Positions 1-9,171 of a stretch of DNA of 64,000 nucleotides are shown here, piece by piece (positions within the stretch are counted from its first letter, which is position 1; each line of letters opens with the position of its first letter). The position numbers and the translations under genes were made by a program. The notes under the pieces were generated by a model, which was given only the letters and a program-made list of their open reading frames with translations, was not told the origin of the DNA and searched no databases. Origin of the DNA: Paenibacillus terricola (lineage in GTDB: Bacteria > Bacillota > Bacilli > Paenibacillales > Paenibacillaceae); contig NZ_JACXZA010000005.1 of the NCBI RefSeq assembly GCF_014779765.1, positions 186,001 to 250,000 of the forward strand. The letters are read 5' to 3'.

Positions 1-1959
1 ATTTGTCCCTTGATTAATAAAAGAAATACTTCGTACTGGCCACAGTTTTTCCTCTAAGTTTTGTAATGACAACAGTTCCGTTGGCCAATCTATGAACGCA
101 TTTAAAGCTTCAAAGATGAGTTTACGTAGATTCTGCGCATCAGTAGATCCAAGGCTATTTTTCCGATCTTTTTTCCACCCTTCCACAGCATCCATAAGGT
201 GTACTACGGTCTGCGGGAGCATGTCGGATTGTTCTTCTATTGGTACCGGAGTAATAGTAACGGGATCTTTTTTCTCCGCTGGTTTCTCAAGATCCTTTTC
301 TTGAATCTCAGTTTGATTCGTTTTACTCGTAATTTGCAATGGCGCGATATTAAATGCGCTGTGAATTACAGGATGAATATCGATTAATTGATCTGTATTG
401 GCCCATAATTCAAGCAATACATGCCGCCGAGCACCATTAACGCGATCCTTAGACATAATCTGATCCTGCGTAATAGTTTTGATGCGATTATCACGTTTAT
501 TAAAGTGGTGAAACATCGATGGCGATGGAAACTCCCCATTTTTCAGAGCGGGGCCGTACACATCGAGTGTATGATGAAGTACCATATTCAGCATTGTACG
601 AGGATTAAAGTTATCTTCACCACTTGCGCGATCATACATCGTTTCAAGGGCTATCCTGTTAAATGGATAAAGCCCTCGACCATCAATTTGACCAAATCCT
701 TCGTGGCATGCTTTATTATACTCACACCGCGTACAATAAGAGGTGATTTCCTGGTCCGTTTCTGCTTGATACCACTCTAACGTATCTTTCTCTGGAAGAC
801 GAACTGCATTCAAATAGCGGGAAGCAAAATCTGACATTCCCTCTCCGGTCATTTGATGTTTGTTAATATCGAGAGAGACCACAAATTTGATACGACTAGT
901 CGCCGTGTCCCCTAAATTACGAAAGTAACCTGTAGTACAAGCCATGGCAACTCGAAGGCGACAAAGAGGACGTTTTTCTTCACCAGGACGAAGCAATAGC
1001 GCCTGTAAAAACTGAATATCAATGCCTTGCATCATGGCAAAGTCTTCAATCAGGAGTACCATTTCCATGTTTTGGTTGTGGAACTCTGATCGAATGTCAT
1101 TTAACAACTGAATTAGGTCATCAGATGAGAAATTAAACATCTTCGCAATGGCCATATCCAGATGTTTATTTAACCAATCAACGGCATGTTTCTGAAACTC
1201 CTCATCTTTACGCAACAGTTGATGAATCGTAAATGCTCTGTGACTAGCTCCGCGGGCATCGATTAATCCTATTGGTAAATCATTTACTGTAAAGAGCCTC
1301 CTATTTGTAAGTCTCCCTGGTTGTGATTGCTCTCCAATAATATGATGTGTTAATTGATGAATAATTCCATCCTCTTTTAAGAAAGTGGGACGGAACAAGG
1401 CATCCATAAGTAGTTCCATGAAATCTTCCAAATCTTCTGTCAAATCCTCATCGACTGGTTTTAATGAAGATGTCTCTGGTTTTGCGCATACAAATAAATT
1501 TGTTAGAAGTTCCAGTTTTGCCTGCTCAAACGAATTAGATCCGGATGAGCGATTAATACGCTGGCGATATTCCTCAAATTTCTTACCTTCCAGCCCTTCT
1601 AACATTGTTAACAAAATGGACTTTAGATTGGTTTGCCTTGGTATCACTACTATATGCCGTTTATCATTTGTAGGAATCTTCGCTTTTAACCATCTGACGA
1701 GATGGGACTTTCCCGTTCCAGCATCCCCTAAAATAGCTGTAAAGATATGTTCAGTTGGTTTAAGAAAGTCAGATAAAAATTGTTGTTCGTTGTACACAGC
1801 ACCTTTTATATCAGGTTGATACCCCGACGTATGAACATACATTTGCATAGGATGATGAGTCGCAAGTAGTAAATGCGAATCGACATACCAAGCGTCAGGA
1901 TCAAGAATCCGAGTTAATTGCTCGGGATTCCAGCAAGTTACATTATTCATTGTTTGCAT
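1..1959 (-). CDS. dpdH: DpdH-like P-loop ATPase (partial, runs off the left edge)
   Basis: Open minus-strand frame of 653 codons with no stop before the window edge, so the C-terminus is missing. Start chosen at ATG 1959 because AGGAGGG lies 5 nt upstream and the dpdG stop is only 10 nt before it. Walker A GDAGTGKS is near residues 78-85, a Walker-B-like VLLIED follows near residue 290, and later comes a Cys cluster CTRCEYNKAC followed by PFNRIALETMYD. Large ATPases of this kind follow dpdG in known Dpd (7-deazapurine DNA) clusters, and the E-F-G-H order here matches. Its exact role is unknown; a part in restriction of unmodified DNA is inferred. The core layout (Walker A, Walker B, Cys cluster, PFN...MYD) is shared with the ATPase at 9172-12333, so the two are probably paralogues. 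Confidence 0.65.
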   Translation of the reverse strand, partial: MQTMNNVTCWNPEQLTRILDPDAWYVDSHLLLATHHPMQMYVHTSGYQPDIKGAVYNEQQFLSDFLKPTEHIFTAILGDAGTGKSHLVRWLKAKIPTNDKRHIVVIPRQTNLKSILLTMLEGLEGKKFEEYRQRINRSSGSNSFEQAKLELLTNLFVCAKPETSSLKPVDEDLTEDLEDFMELLMDALFRPTFLKEDGIIHQLTHHIIGEQSQPGRLTNRRLFTVNDLPIGLIDARGASHRAFTIHQLLRKDEEFQKHAVDWLNKHLDMAIAKMFNFSSDDLIQLLNDIRSEFHNQNMEMVLLIEDFAMMQGIDIQFLQALLLRPGEEKRPLCRLRVAMACTTGYFRNLGDTATSRIKFVVSLDINKHQMTGEGMSDFASRYLNAVRLPEKDTLEWYQAETDQEITSYCTRCEYNKACHEGFGQIDGRGLYPFNRIALETMYDRASGEDNFNPRTMLNMVLHHTLDVYGPALKNGEFPSPSMFHHFNKRDNRIKTITQDQIMSKDRVNGARRHVLLELWANTDQLIDIHPVIHSAFNIAPLQITSKTNQTEIQEKDLEKPAEKKDPVTITPVPIEEQSDMLPQTVVHLMDAVEGWKKDRKNSLGSTDAQNLRKLIFEALNAFIDWPTELLSLQNLEEKLWPVRSISFINQGTN

Positions 1960-1969
1960 GGTATCCCTC

Positions 1970-2824
1970 CTAGTGTAAGGTAATCGCGGTCACTCTATGT
2001 TCGGTTGTTCCTTCATAGAGAAAATAGGTTGGTGCATCGGATTCATATTCGAATGATACGATATCCTGGTCCTGCAAATGTAGCCAAGCCATTGATGTAG
2101 CAGTAGACAACTTATATCTATCTATTGGTTTATCTCGCATTTGCATGACTTCATTCCATATTTCACCTTGCTCCAAAATTGGGATACGTCGTGACACATG
2201 ATCAACCAAGTCAGTCATTAGAACGGTGCGCTTTTCCTTAAACAACTCCGGAAGAAGTCGTTCGATTAATGACGTGGGATTTGGATAGCAATGAACTGCA
2301 TTCTTATTCTTTGTGGGCAAGGTAATAAATAATGATAAAAATACGCCCCAATCTTGAAATTGAGTATATTGCGATCCATTTATTTTAAATGGGTCAAGTA
2401 CGTTTTCTTTACTCAGCAGGGACTCCATCTCTGACCACGTCTTAGGTGGGTTTATTACCGATTGCATGAGAAACCAAGAAAAATTATAGAGAAGTTCTCG
2501 GTGCCGACTATTTTCTAGTCGGAAGAGTAATTCTAAAATTGTCCAAGGTAAATTTGCCTCACCACACTCAGGGTCTCGCGCAGTCAGAGGTAAATGCGGA
2601 TCTAGCGTATACAGGTCACCATCTTTTTTAATCAACTGTAACCCTACACATTCATTTAGTATATCAATCAACATTTTTGTGTCCCCTGTATCACGCAGTT
2701 TTTCAGGCATTAGGCTTAGTTGAAGGTGCGTGAGCGTTCGTAACTGTTCCGGGGCGTGTAATAGACTCCTGTAAACGGCACGCACCCTTGAAGGTGATGT
2801 ATATAGATTACTAAGCAGACTCAT
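1970..2824 (-). CDS. dpdG: DpdG-like protein
   Basis: 284 aa, with the start codon overlapping the dpdF stop (ATGA), so the two are translationally coupled. The family call rests on position (directly after the RecQ-like DpdF and before the DpdH-like ATPase) and on size; no catalytic motif is visible. The N-terminal 85 residues look like a winged-helix type fold ending in LIKKDGDLYTL, the centre holds WGVFLSLFITLP, and the C-terminus is a short beta-rich tail. The same three blocks occur in the 247-aa protein at 12335-13078. In Salmonella the dpdG gene is reported to be needed for the restriction-like phenotype; a DNA-binding or adaptor role for the ATPase is inference. Confidence 0.6.
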   Translation of the reverse strand: MSLLSNLYTSPSRVRAVYRSLLHAPEQLRTLTHLQLSLMPEKLRDTGDTKMLIDILNECVGLQLIKKDGDLYTLDPHLPLTARDPECGEANLPWTILELLFRLENSRHRELLYNFSWFLMQSVINPPKTWSEMESLLSKENVLDPFKINGSQYTQFQDWGVFLSLFITLPTKNKNAVHCYPNPTSLIERLLPELFKEKRTVLMTDLVDHVSRRIPILEQGEIWNEVMQMRDKPIDRYKLSTATSMAWLHLQDQDIVSFEYESDAPTYFLYEGTTEHRVTAITLH

Positions 2825-5319
2825 AAACCAACCTCTTTCACAAATTCATCCCATTTGTATTGTCTACCCTTCCAAATACTGCTCCAACTTCTCCCTGTTA
2901 TTGGTTGTTTCGAATGCTCTGGTATAATATATACTAGCTCATTTGAGCTTGCATTCAACGCTCTTTCGATTAATAACTGATGACTATCACTATCAAGTGT
3001 CAGCATTAGTGTCGGCAAATATTGTACACGTTCATTAAATGTTTCTCTTTCGAGAGTATGAACGATGATATGTCTTTGTTGCATCTTTTGATCCTCTCTA
3101 AAAAGAGGCCCATACGAATGTGGGACTACAAATTGCCGTATTCCTTGATCAGCCCACCAATGAAATACACGCAACCATCGATCTTGTACGATTTGATTGC
3201 CGCGTAATACCGCGCTAAAATTCTCGTTGTTATAAAAAATTGCTGTCATTCCACTAGAACCGATAAAGGAGCGTTCTACCCAGGAAGTTAACTCTGTATC
3301 AGACTTCCACTGAATTGGGTGAGACTTTTCTTGAAATGTAAACGGATGGAGACCCGCTTGACGGCAGTATGGACATCCTGCGCATGATTCCGCCACCAAT
3401 GCGCCTTTCCGGTGGGATTTGTATGAAATTTGGTAGATGGACGAGAACAGTAAGGCTACACAAGTTTGCCCCGAAAGCAGACGCTTTACCTGATCCAGCT
3501 GCTCGTAATGATTAAGGCCACTTTTAATACGATATGGGTGAATGATAGCCTCCCATCGCTCATCTTTCAAATGGCCATCATCGCGTAGTTTAACTGTGCG
3601 CCACTTATCTTGCTCCTTTTCTCTAGCATCCGACCATTCGAAACTTATCAAACCCGTTCGGTTCATTAGCGTAAGGGTACGTAAGTTCCAAGTACGATTC
3701 TTATTATTGTCCATGTCGATATCTTTTTCTTCGAAACTTGGTTGGATGTCGATAGGCACTTTTATAACATCCGGGCGTTGCGGATCATTTTTTTTATGCA
3801 AAAACATTTGCGTCCATCGTTGCTGCCCACGTTCAATTGATATTAACGCTTCCTTACTTAGAGATGTGGCGACATCGATATCCTCTTCCGTGTACACAAT
3901 GAGTGATAAACTTGCGATACCATCACGACCACCTCTGCCTACTTCCTGATAATAACGATCTAATGTTTCAGGTACGCAGGCATGAATTACGACTCGCACA
4001 TCCGCCTGGTCAACACCTAATCCAAAAGCGGAAGTTGCGACCATAATATCAATGTCTTGATTCTTCCACTTTATTATGTAATCCTCACGTGCCTTCGAAC
4101 GTGTTTTTCCAGTGATACACCCAATCCGGGAATACCCATTTTGTATGAGTTTTTTTTGCCATCGAATGGCATCATCAACCTTGGATGTATATAAGATTAG
4201 TGGTCGGGGCAAATGCGCGATGGCTTCCAGAATATATTTTTCTTTCAATGCATCAGCTTGACACTTCTTAAACCAGTATTCAGGTTCTGGCCTCAACTGC
4301 ACTGCCGAATAGACATCAAAGTGACCAGTCCTACCAAAAAGAGACTCCAAGGTATCCAGCGAACTATTAGTTAATGTTGCCGTTAATAATAACGTCCGAA
4401 AAGGAACTGGGCTCTTCGCTAACATATAGGTCCGCCATCCCGCCAACTCTTGGAAAGCGGAACGAAAATCGCTCCCCCACTCCTCTACCATGTGTGCTTC
4501 ATCAATAACTAGAAGCTTTAAATAACTCTGCTCCACTGCTCGTTGAAGCGAATAATGTAGTGATTGTATGACCGCCTCTGGTGATGTAAATACAATCTTT
4601 TGGGTTCCTGATTGTATACGTGTAAGGATTTCTTGGTTTATAGTTCTGCGTTCAGGTGAAGAATAGTATGCCGTTGGATACGGGACATAGGTTGACATCG
4701 CGCTTTCTTGATCAATTGCTAATGCGATTGTGGGCACAATTACGACGGTAACTCCTTTTTGTTGTCCAAACATTAAAGCAGGGAGCTGAGCGCACATACT
4801 TTTGCCTGTCCCAGTAGGTAGATTAATTACAAGAGATGAATCTGCAGGTGAAGTGATAATACTGCGAATCGCGTCTTGTTGGCTCTTACTTCGGTACTTC
4901 GAACGAGATAAAATTCGCACGAAAGGATCCGCTTCAACCTGCTCTCTAGTTTGTCTTACTTCCTTCCGGTACAAGGGAGTTTCTGGAGACAACGATAAGT
5001 TCTCTAACCATGACGGAAACCACGAATTCGCTCGTGCAGACAACCATCCTGGCCGAGAAAGACTAATTTCGACTCCGAACTCCTGCCACAATTGCATGGA
5101 TGGCCATGGAGAAACCGTAGGCACTGTTAGCGATACGGGGGCTCCGTTTTGTTTTTCGGATTCCGTTCGTATGATTTGCCGTAATAATATCGCGATATCT
5201 TTTGGTTTGCAGGTATCTTTATTAATCGCATTCATGAACCTACTATATTCCGGTTGAGTAAAGGAAATGTTCTTACGCTCTCCAATGATCCATTCTCTCA
5301 AATTACTAAACTCACTCAT
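2821..5319 (-). CDS. dpdF: DpdF-like RecQ/DEAH helicase
   Basis: 832-aa superfamily 2 helicase. Walker A PTGTGKS is near residues 168-174, the DEAH box VIDEAHMVEEWG near 271-282, and motif III is LLLTATL. The C-terminal RecA domain carries FGLGVDQADVR and the RecQ-type motif VI EVGRGGRDG. A Cys-rich CAGCPYC near residue 650 may bind zinc. A conserved N-terminal extension of about 140 residues precedes the helicase core. The start lies 8 nt after the dpdE stop and has AGGTAGG upstream; the stop overlaps the dpdG start. RecQ-like helicases of this size sit between the SNF2 protein and DpdG in Dpd clusters. It probably translocates on or unwinds DNA as part of the restriction arm; the individual role is not known. 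Confidence 0.75.
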   Translation of the reverse strand: MSEFSNLREWIIGERKNISFTQPEYSRFMNAINKDTCKPKDIAILLRQIIRTESEKQNGAPVSLTVPTVSPWPSMQLWQEFGVEISLSRPGWLSARANSWFPSWLENLSLSPETPLYRKEVRQTREQVEADPFVRILSRSKYRSKSQQDAIRSIITSPADSSLVINLPTGTGKSMCAQLPALMFGQQKGVTVVIVPTIALAIDQESAMSTYVPYPTAYYSSPERRTINQEILTRIQSGTQKIVFTSPEAVIQSLHYSLQRAVEQSYLKLLVIDEAHMVEEWGSDFRSAFQELAGWRTYMLAKSPVPFRTLLLTATLTNSSLDTLESLFGRTGHFDVYSAVQLRPEPEYWFKKCQADALKEKYILEAIAHLPRPLILYTSKVDDAIRWQKKLIQNGYSRIGCITGKTRSKAREDYIIKWKNQDIDIMVATSAFGLGVDQADVRVVIHACVPETLDRYYQEVGRGGRDGIASLSLIVYTEEDIDVATSLSKEALISIERGQQRWTQMFLHKKNDPQRPDVIKVPIDIQPSFEEKDIDMDNNKNRTWNLRTLTLMNRTGLISFEWSDAREKEQDKWRTVKLRDDGHLKDERWEAIIHPYRIKSGLNHYEQLDQVKRLLSGQTCVALLFSSIYQISYKSHRKGALVAESCAGCPYCRQAGLHPFTFQEKSHPIQWKSDTELTSWVERSFIGSSGMTAIFYNNENFSAVLRGNQIVQDRWLRVFHWWADQGIRQFVVPHSYGPLFREDQKMQQRHIIVHTLERETFNERVQYLPTLMLTLDSDSHQLLIERALNASSNELVYIIPEHSKQPITGRSWSSIWKGRQYKWDEFVKEVGL

Positions 5320-5327
5320 AGTCCTAC

Positions 5328-8300
5328 CTATTTTCTTAGTATTTTGTTAGTAAGGATTATAAATCCAACCGAATCTAATGTCACTTTAGGTTTTTTAATG
5401 CCAGATAAGATTGCATTATTCCATGTTTCTTCTAATGCTAGATCCACATCGGCCATATTATTCTTACTCTGACTGCGTAATTCTAACATATTATAAGCAT
5501 AGTCCAAGGCGATTTTAGCTGTCCGATACTTCTCCTCACTTAACTGGACGATATCCTCTCGATCTCGAAGATAGTCCTCAGAAACAACTCGCATATTATG
5601 ACAAATTGGTTTCCACCGGTGCGCTGTTATGATTTGATCTAGATAGTGTAAACGGCTTTTCGTAAGATTCGTATCGTTTCCTCCATCTTCATATCGATTG
5701 AACGGTTCCGTCAAAGCGTCCAGAATATACTGCTCTGTTTCACACTGGCCGTTAAGACGAACAACTACGGTTTCTATACGTGGGGGATAGAAGCGGTCCA
5801 TAATTCGTTTTAGTTGTTGTGAAGACCGACTGGCATGTTGTTTTTGAAGATCTAATAAAGCATCAGTATCTCCCTCAACTACGTAATGAAAGATAAATCC
5901 CGCCCAATCATTTTTCCGTTGCCAATCTGGGACTCTTCGCCAGAACGAAAACACAGATCCGCGATCATCCCATTTAATATATTCGTTCATCAAATCTACA
6001 AATTGGTGACCTATCCGATATAGAGAAGTATTACGTCGAGTAACAGCAACCTCACGATCATAAGTGGATTCCTGTTCCGTGTTTCCTAGAAATTGCTTTA
6101 AATAATTATAGGGTACTAATGTATAGAGATCTGCTTGATACGAGCAAACATTCCTATTCTCCATGTTTACAGGTTTAAATTTTAATGCCTCCAGCACCCA
6201 CCCCTCAAGCGCATCTCTGAACTCTGTAGAACTCACTTCATGATCATATCGTAATAATTCATCGAAAATATCGGTGCTTTGTTGCTCTATAGCATCAATA
6301 TCATCCAACATGTGCTGCTCATATATTTTAAGTTTTTCTTCTTCTAATGATTCGGTCAAACTTTCAACCTGCTCCTCAAACCCTTGCATTCCCATTTCAT
6401 AAGTAGACCGAAGTATGAGAGGTATTTTTTCATCAATTAAAAACTGTAAAGACGAGATGGATTGCTGAAAAACGTTAAGCGACTTATCTAATAATTGTAG
6501 CCATGCTTCTTGATAAGAAAGTTCAATTTCCGGCCCAGCAAGAACAGTCATTGCAAATGGTTTAGAACGTCCAATGCGGTCAACACGCCCAATACGCTGT
6601 TCAATACGATTTGGCGATAGCGGCAAATCAAAGTGGACAATATGATCTGCAAATTGTAAATTACGACCAACTTCACCAGATGTATCACAAATCAGGAAAT
6701 TACAATCCTGATCTTCCCGGAATCGGGAGATCTCTTTCTCGATTTGTTGAGGTGTCATATATTTGTCATGAAGAGCGAACTGAGCAGGCATTACTTGCTC
6801 GAGACGGATTCCTATTTCACGACAAACAGAAGTATAACTTGTAAAAATTACAACCTTTATATCTTTTTGCTGACGTAACAACTGCATTAAAATAAAACAT
6901 AAAAGATCAATGCGGTCTCCTTCCTCGCTTGGGACATCGATTACTTCTAACAACTGCTCAAGCAACATTATTTCGCCATCGAACAAAGGAGCACATAACA
7001 AGGCCTCCTTTTCATTAGCAGTTAGATCACTTTGCAGATTTTCCATTAACTCCCCTTGTAAGCGACTTTGTATCATCCCCTGTAGTAAGGTCGTGGATGT
7101 GCTCCCCCCTTGCCACAGTAACTCGAACAGCGCTTGTTTTGGCCAATTTGACGAATTGGAAGAGTCATGGACTTGAGCTTCAAATCGCCAGTTATCAAGG
7201 ATTTGGTTCACGTAGGGAGTTCGTTCGTCTAAATCATATTCAAACTTTATTTTTATTTTTGAACCTTGATCTCTTCCATAGTTCATAAAAGAACTCATCG
7301 ATTCTCTTCGATTTCTAATTAGTCTCCTGTGAAGTCGATATGACTCGGAAAGATGGACCCGAATATTACGTATTAACTCTTTTCTTTCTGAATCTTCTCC
7401 TGATCTTTGGTGAAGACGATGCTCAAGATTCTCAACATGATTCATTAAGCGTAGATCATTGTTGAATTCTGAGCGCAATTCGATGACTCCTCGTTTGAGC
7501 ATACTTATTCGAGCATCCTGGCGAAATGATACGAGCAAATGACCAACTTCTTGGCGCCTTTTGATTAGATTCCTAAACTTTTCCAGGTCATTTATTGAAT
7601 AATTATCTGGATCAATTAAATGGAGCATTGCTAAATATTCATTTTCATTGTTCAAGACGGGAGTTGCAGATAATAGTAATAGTCCATATGAAGCATGCGC
7701 CAGGTTTCGGAAATATTGATAAATGAGTTTATCCTCTTCGGCTTTTGAGAATGCTAACTTCGCTAGTTCATGCGCTTCATCTAGTATAATAAACCCATAG
7801 GATTTCAAATCAACCGTACTGATTTCTTCAAAAGTTTTCCATGCAATCCGATTTCCAAATTGATTAATGTAGCAGCGTTCCTCCAATTCCTTCTGCCATT
7901 GAACTAGTAAGAATGAAGGTACTACGATCAGCACATTCTCATCCGGTTGATCTAACAAAAACTGACGAATTATAATCCCTGCCTCAATCGTCTTTCCTAG
8001 TCCGACTTCATCTGCCAGTATGTAACGGGGTACCGGATCCTCCAGAACACGTCTAACGACTTCAAACTGGTGAGGAAGTAGCCAAACGCTTGAAGAAGCC
8101 AGTGCTGTCATCCCACTGTACGCACTTCGCTGTGTAATAATCTCTTTAATGAACGAATGCCGGTAGCGGTAAAAGAAAGCCGTTTCAATTCCTTTAGCAC
8201 TAATTACTTCAACGGGATCAACACGTGTTCCAACTTTACGAACGTAGATTTCTTTTTGATCTAAATAACGAGAATCGGAATCGGGGAAATCCACTTCATA

Positions 8301-8543
8301 CAATCGACCCATTTTCCTCATAATTCTTCCCATTAACCAGCGATTAACATTTTCATCATAATAGTAGCAGCGTGTCTGACGCTCCAACTTAGCCTTGACT
8401 AAAGTGGTTGCAAGAACAGTCTCATTTTCAATGCGATCTATTGAGTAAAAGTGTTCAATTTCCGCAAGTAGTCCTTCTACTGAGATGAGTTTTGCAATTC
8501 TCTGCTGATTATTATCTATATATACAAATGACCCATTCTCCAT
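5328..8543 (-). CDS. dpdE: DpdE-like SNF2/RapA-type helicase
   Basis: 1071 aa from ATG 8543, chosen because GGGGGA lies about 10 nt upstream; an in-frame start 10 codons earlier has no good ribosome site. The N-terminal 165 residues are beta-rich. The SNF2 core then shows LADEVGLGKTIEAG (about 176-189), the DEAH box IILDEAHEL, LLLSATPV, and in the second RecA lobe VVIFTSYTSV and QRIGRVDRIGR. The architecture resembles RapA/HepA ATPases. A helical C-terminal region of about 400 residues follows. SNF2 proteins of this length are the DpdE component of Dpd islands and are reported to be needed for restriction in Salmonella. It heads the E-F-G-H transcription unit. Confidence 0.8.
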   Translation of the reverse strand: MENGSFVYIDNNQQRIAKLISVEGLLAEIEHFYSIDRIENETVLATTLVKAKLERQTRCYYYDENVNRWLMGRIMRKMGRLYEVDFPDSDSRYLDQKEIYVRKVGTRVDPVEVISAKGIETAFFYRYRHSFIKEIITQRSAYSGMTALASSSVWLLPHQFEVVRRVLEDPVPRYILADEVGLGKTIEAGIIIRQFLLDQPDENVLIVVPSFLLVQWQKELEERCYINQFGNRIAWKTFEEISTVDLKSYGFIILDEAHELAKLAFSKAEEDKLIYQYFRNLAHASYGLLLLSATPVLNNENEYLAMLHLIDPDNYSINDLEKFRNLIKRRQEVGHLLVSFRQDARISMLKRGVIELRSEFNNDLRLMNHVENLEHRLHQRSGEDSERKELIRNIRVHLSESYRLHRRLIRNRRESMSSFMNYGRDQGSKIKIKFEYDLDERTPYVNQILDNWRFEAQVHDSSNSSNWPKQALFELLWQGGSTSTTLLQGMIQSRLQGELMENLQSDLTANEKEALLCAPLFDGEIMLLEQLLEVIDVPSEEGDRIDLLCFILMQLLRQQKDIKVVIFTSYTSVCREIGIRLEQVMPAQFALHDKYMTPQQIEKEISRFREDQDCNFLICDTSGEVGRNLQFADHIVHFDLPLSPNRIEQRIGRVDRIGRSKPFAMTVLAGPEIELSYQEAWLQLLDKSLNVFQQSISSLQFLIDEKIPLILRSTYEMGMQGFEEQVESLTESLEEEKLKIYEQHMLDDIDAIEQQSTDIFDELLRYDHEVSSTEFRDALEGWVLEALKFKPVNMENRNVCSYQADLYTLVPYNYLKQFLGNTEQESTYDREVAVTRRNTSLYRIGHQFVDLMNEYIKWDDRGSVFSFWRRVPDWQRKNDWAGFIFHYVVEGDTDALLDLQKQHASRSSQQLKRIMDRFYPPRIETVVVRLNGQCETEQYILDALTEPFNRYEDGGNDTNLTKSRLHYLDQIITAHRWKPICHNMRVVSEDYLRDREDIVQLSEEKYRTAKIALDYAYNMLELRSQSKNNMADVDLALEETWNNAILSGIKKPKVTLDSVGFIILTNKILRK

Positions 8544-8627
8544 TGTTCTGGTTCCCCCATAAAAAACATACAATTATAAATATTTCCACCAAAAATATAA
8601 TGAAAAGCGAGTAGTTAGATCCCTATC

Positions 8628-8633
8628 ATTATA
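8628..8633 (-). promoter_or_regulatory. Possible -10 element upstream of dpdE
   Basis: TATAAT on the minus strand about 85 nt before the dpdE start codon, in a very AT-rich stretch. No convincing -35 hexamer sits 17 nt upstream, so this is only a candidate. A promoter is expected here because a terminator closes the preceding unit at 9132-9166. Confidence 0.25.
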
Positions 8634-8863
8634 AAATAGCAAAAAGACTACTCTAGATGCATATTATTATACATTAGCTCTAGTACTTTAGGTGCACAAA
8701 AAAAAACAACCAAAACAAATTCTTGGCTGATTGTTTGATTTTAACTCCCCGCTTACTTCCCCTTAGTAACGTTTGGAGCAGTTGGACTTAAATAAATTTT
8801 ATGAAATCGACAAAAACACTCCTGTCCACCTTAGTGGGGGGACGACCCATAACACTAGACAAA

Positions 8864-8998
8864 TCAGAACACCTTCAAGTGAATAATGTTAATCTGCTCC
8901 ATGATCTCGCGTTACGTAACATCAGCTAGTCTCAATTCAATAGCCCTCATCTTCACTTCTAACGGATAACTCACTCTTGTTACCAACGCAAAAACACC
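8864..8998 (-). pseudogene. Decayed IS3-family transposase OrfA fragment
   Basis: The minus strand translates as VTRVSYPLEVKMRAIELRL, then ADVT, an in-frame TAA, and REIMEQIN, which resembles the N-terminal helix-turn-helix of IS3/IS150-type OrfA proteins. The frame ends at a second stop. ACACCTTCAAG at 8870-8880 and its inverse CTTGAAGGTGT at 9040-9050 flank it, and a G-run/GTGGACAG segment at 8817-8850 looks like an IS terminal sequence. Otherwise the 600-nt gap between the two Dpd blocks (8544-9171) contains no gene that I can see. The remnant marks the junction between the two blocks. Confidence 0.5.
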
Positions 8999-9131
8999 TC
9001 CAAAGTTGTCCTCCACATCTTACGACATGGAATCTTTCTCTTGAAGGTGTCTTTCCTAAACTATCCTCAACTACCATAGCAAATTATTAAGTTTCAAGAC
9101 AGTACTTCAAACTGGTATTACATCCAATAAA

Positions 9132-9166
9132 ATAGGACCAGACCAAAGATTAAGTCTGGCTCCTAT
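9132..9166 (-). terminator. Intrinsic terminator after the H2 ATPase gene
   Basis: A 12-bp stem with one bulged base (ATAGG-CCAGAC pairing with GTCTGG-CCTAT), followed on the minus strand by TTTTATT, and placed 6 nt after the ATPase stop codon. It separates the TGT2-G2-H2 unit from dpdE-F-G-H. Confidence 0.75.
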
Positions 9167-9171
9167 CCACA

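Noticed and set aside
421-780. Plus-strand frame of 119 codons in the DpdH gene
   Set aside because: Shadow of the minus-strand ATPase frame, which is open to the window edge and has a Walker A motif.
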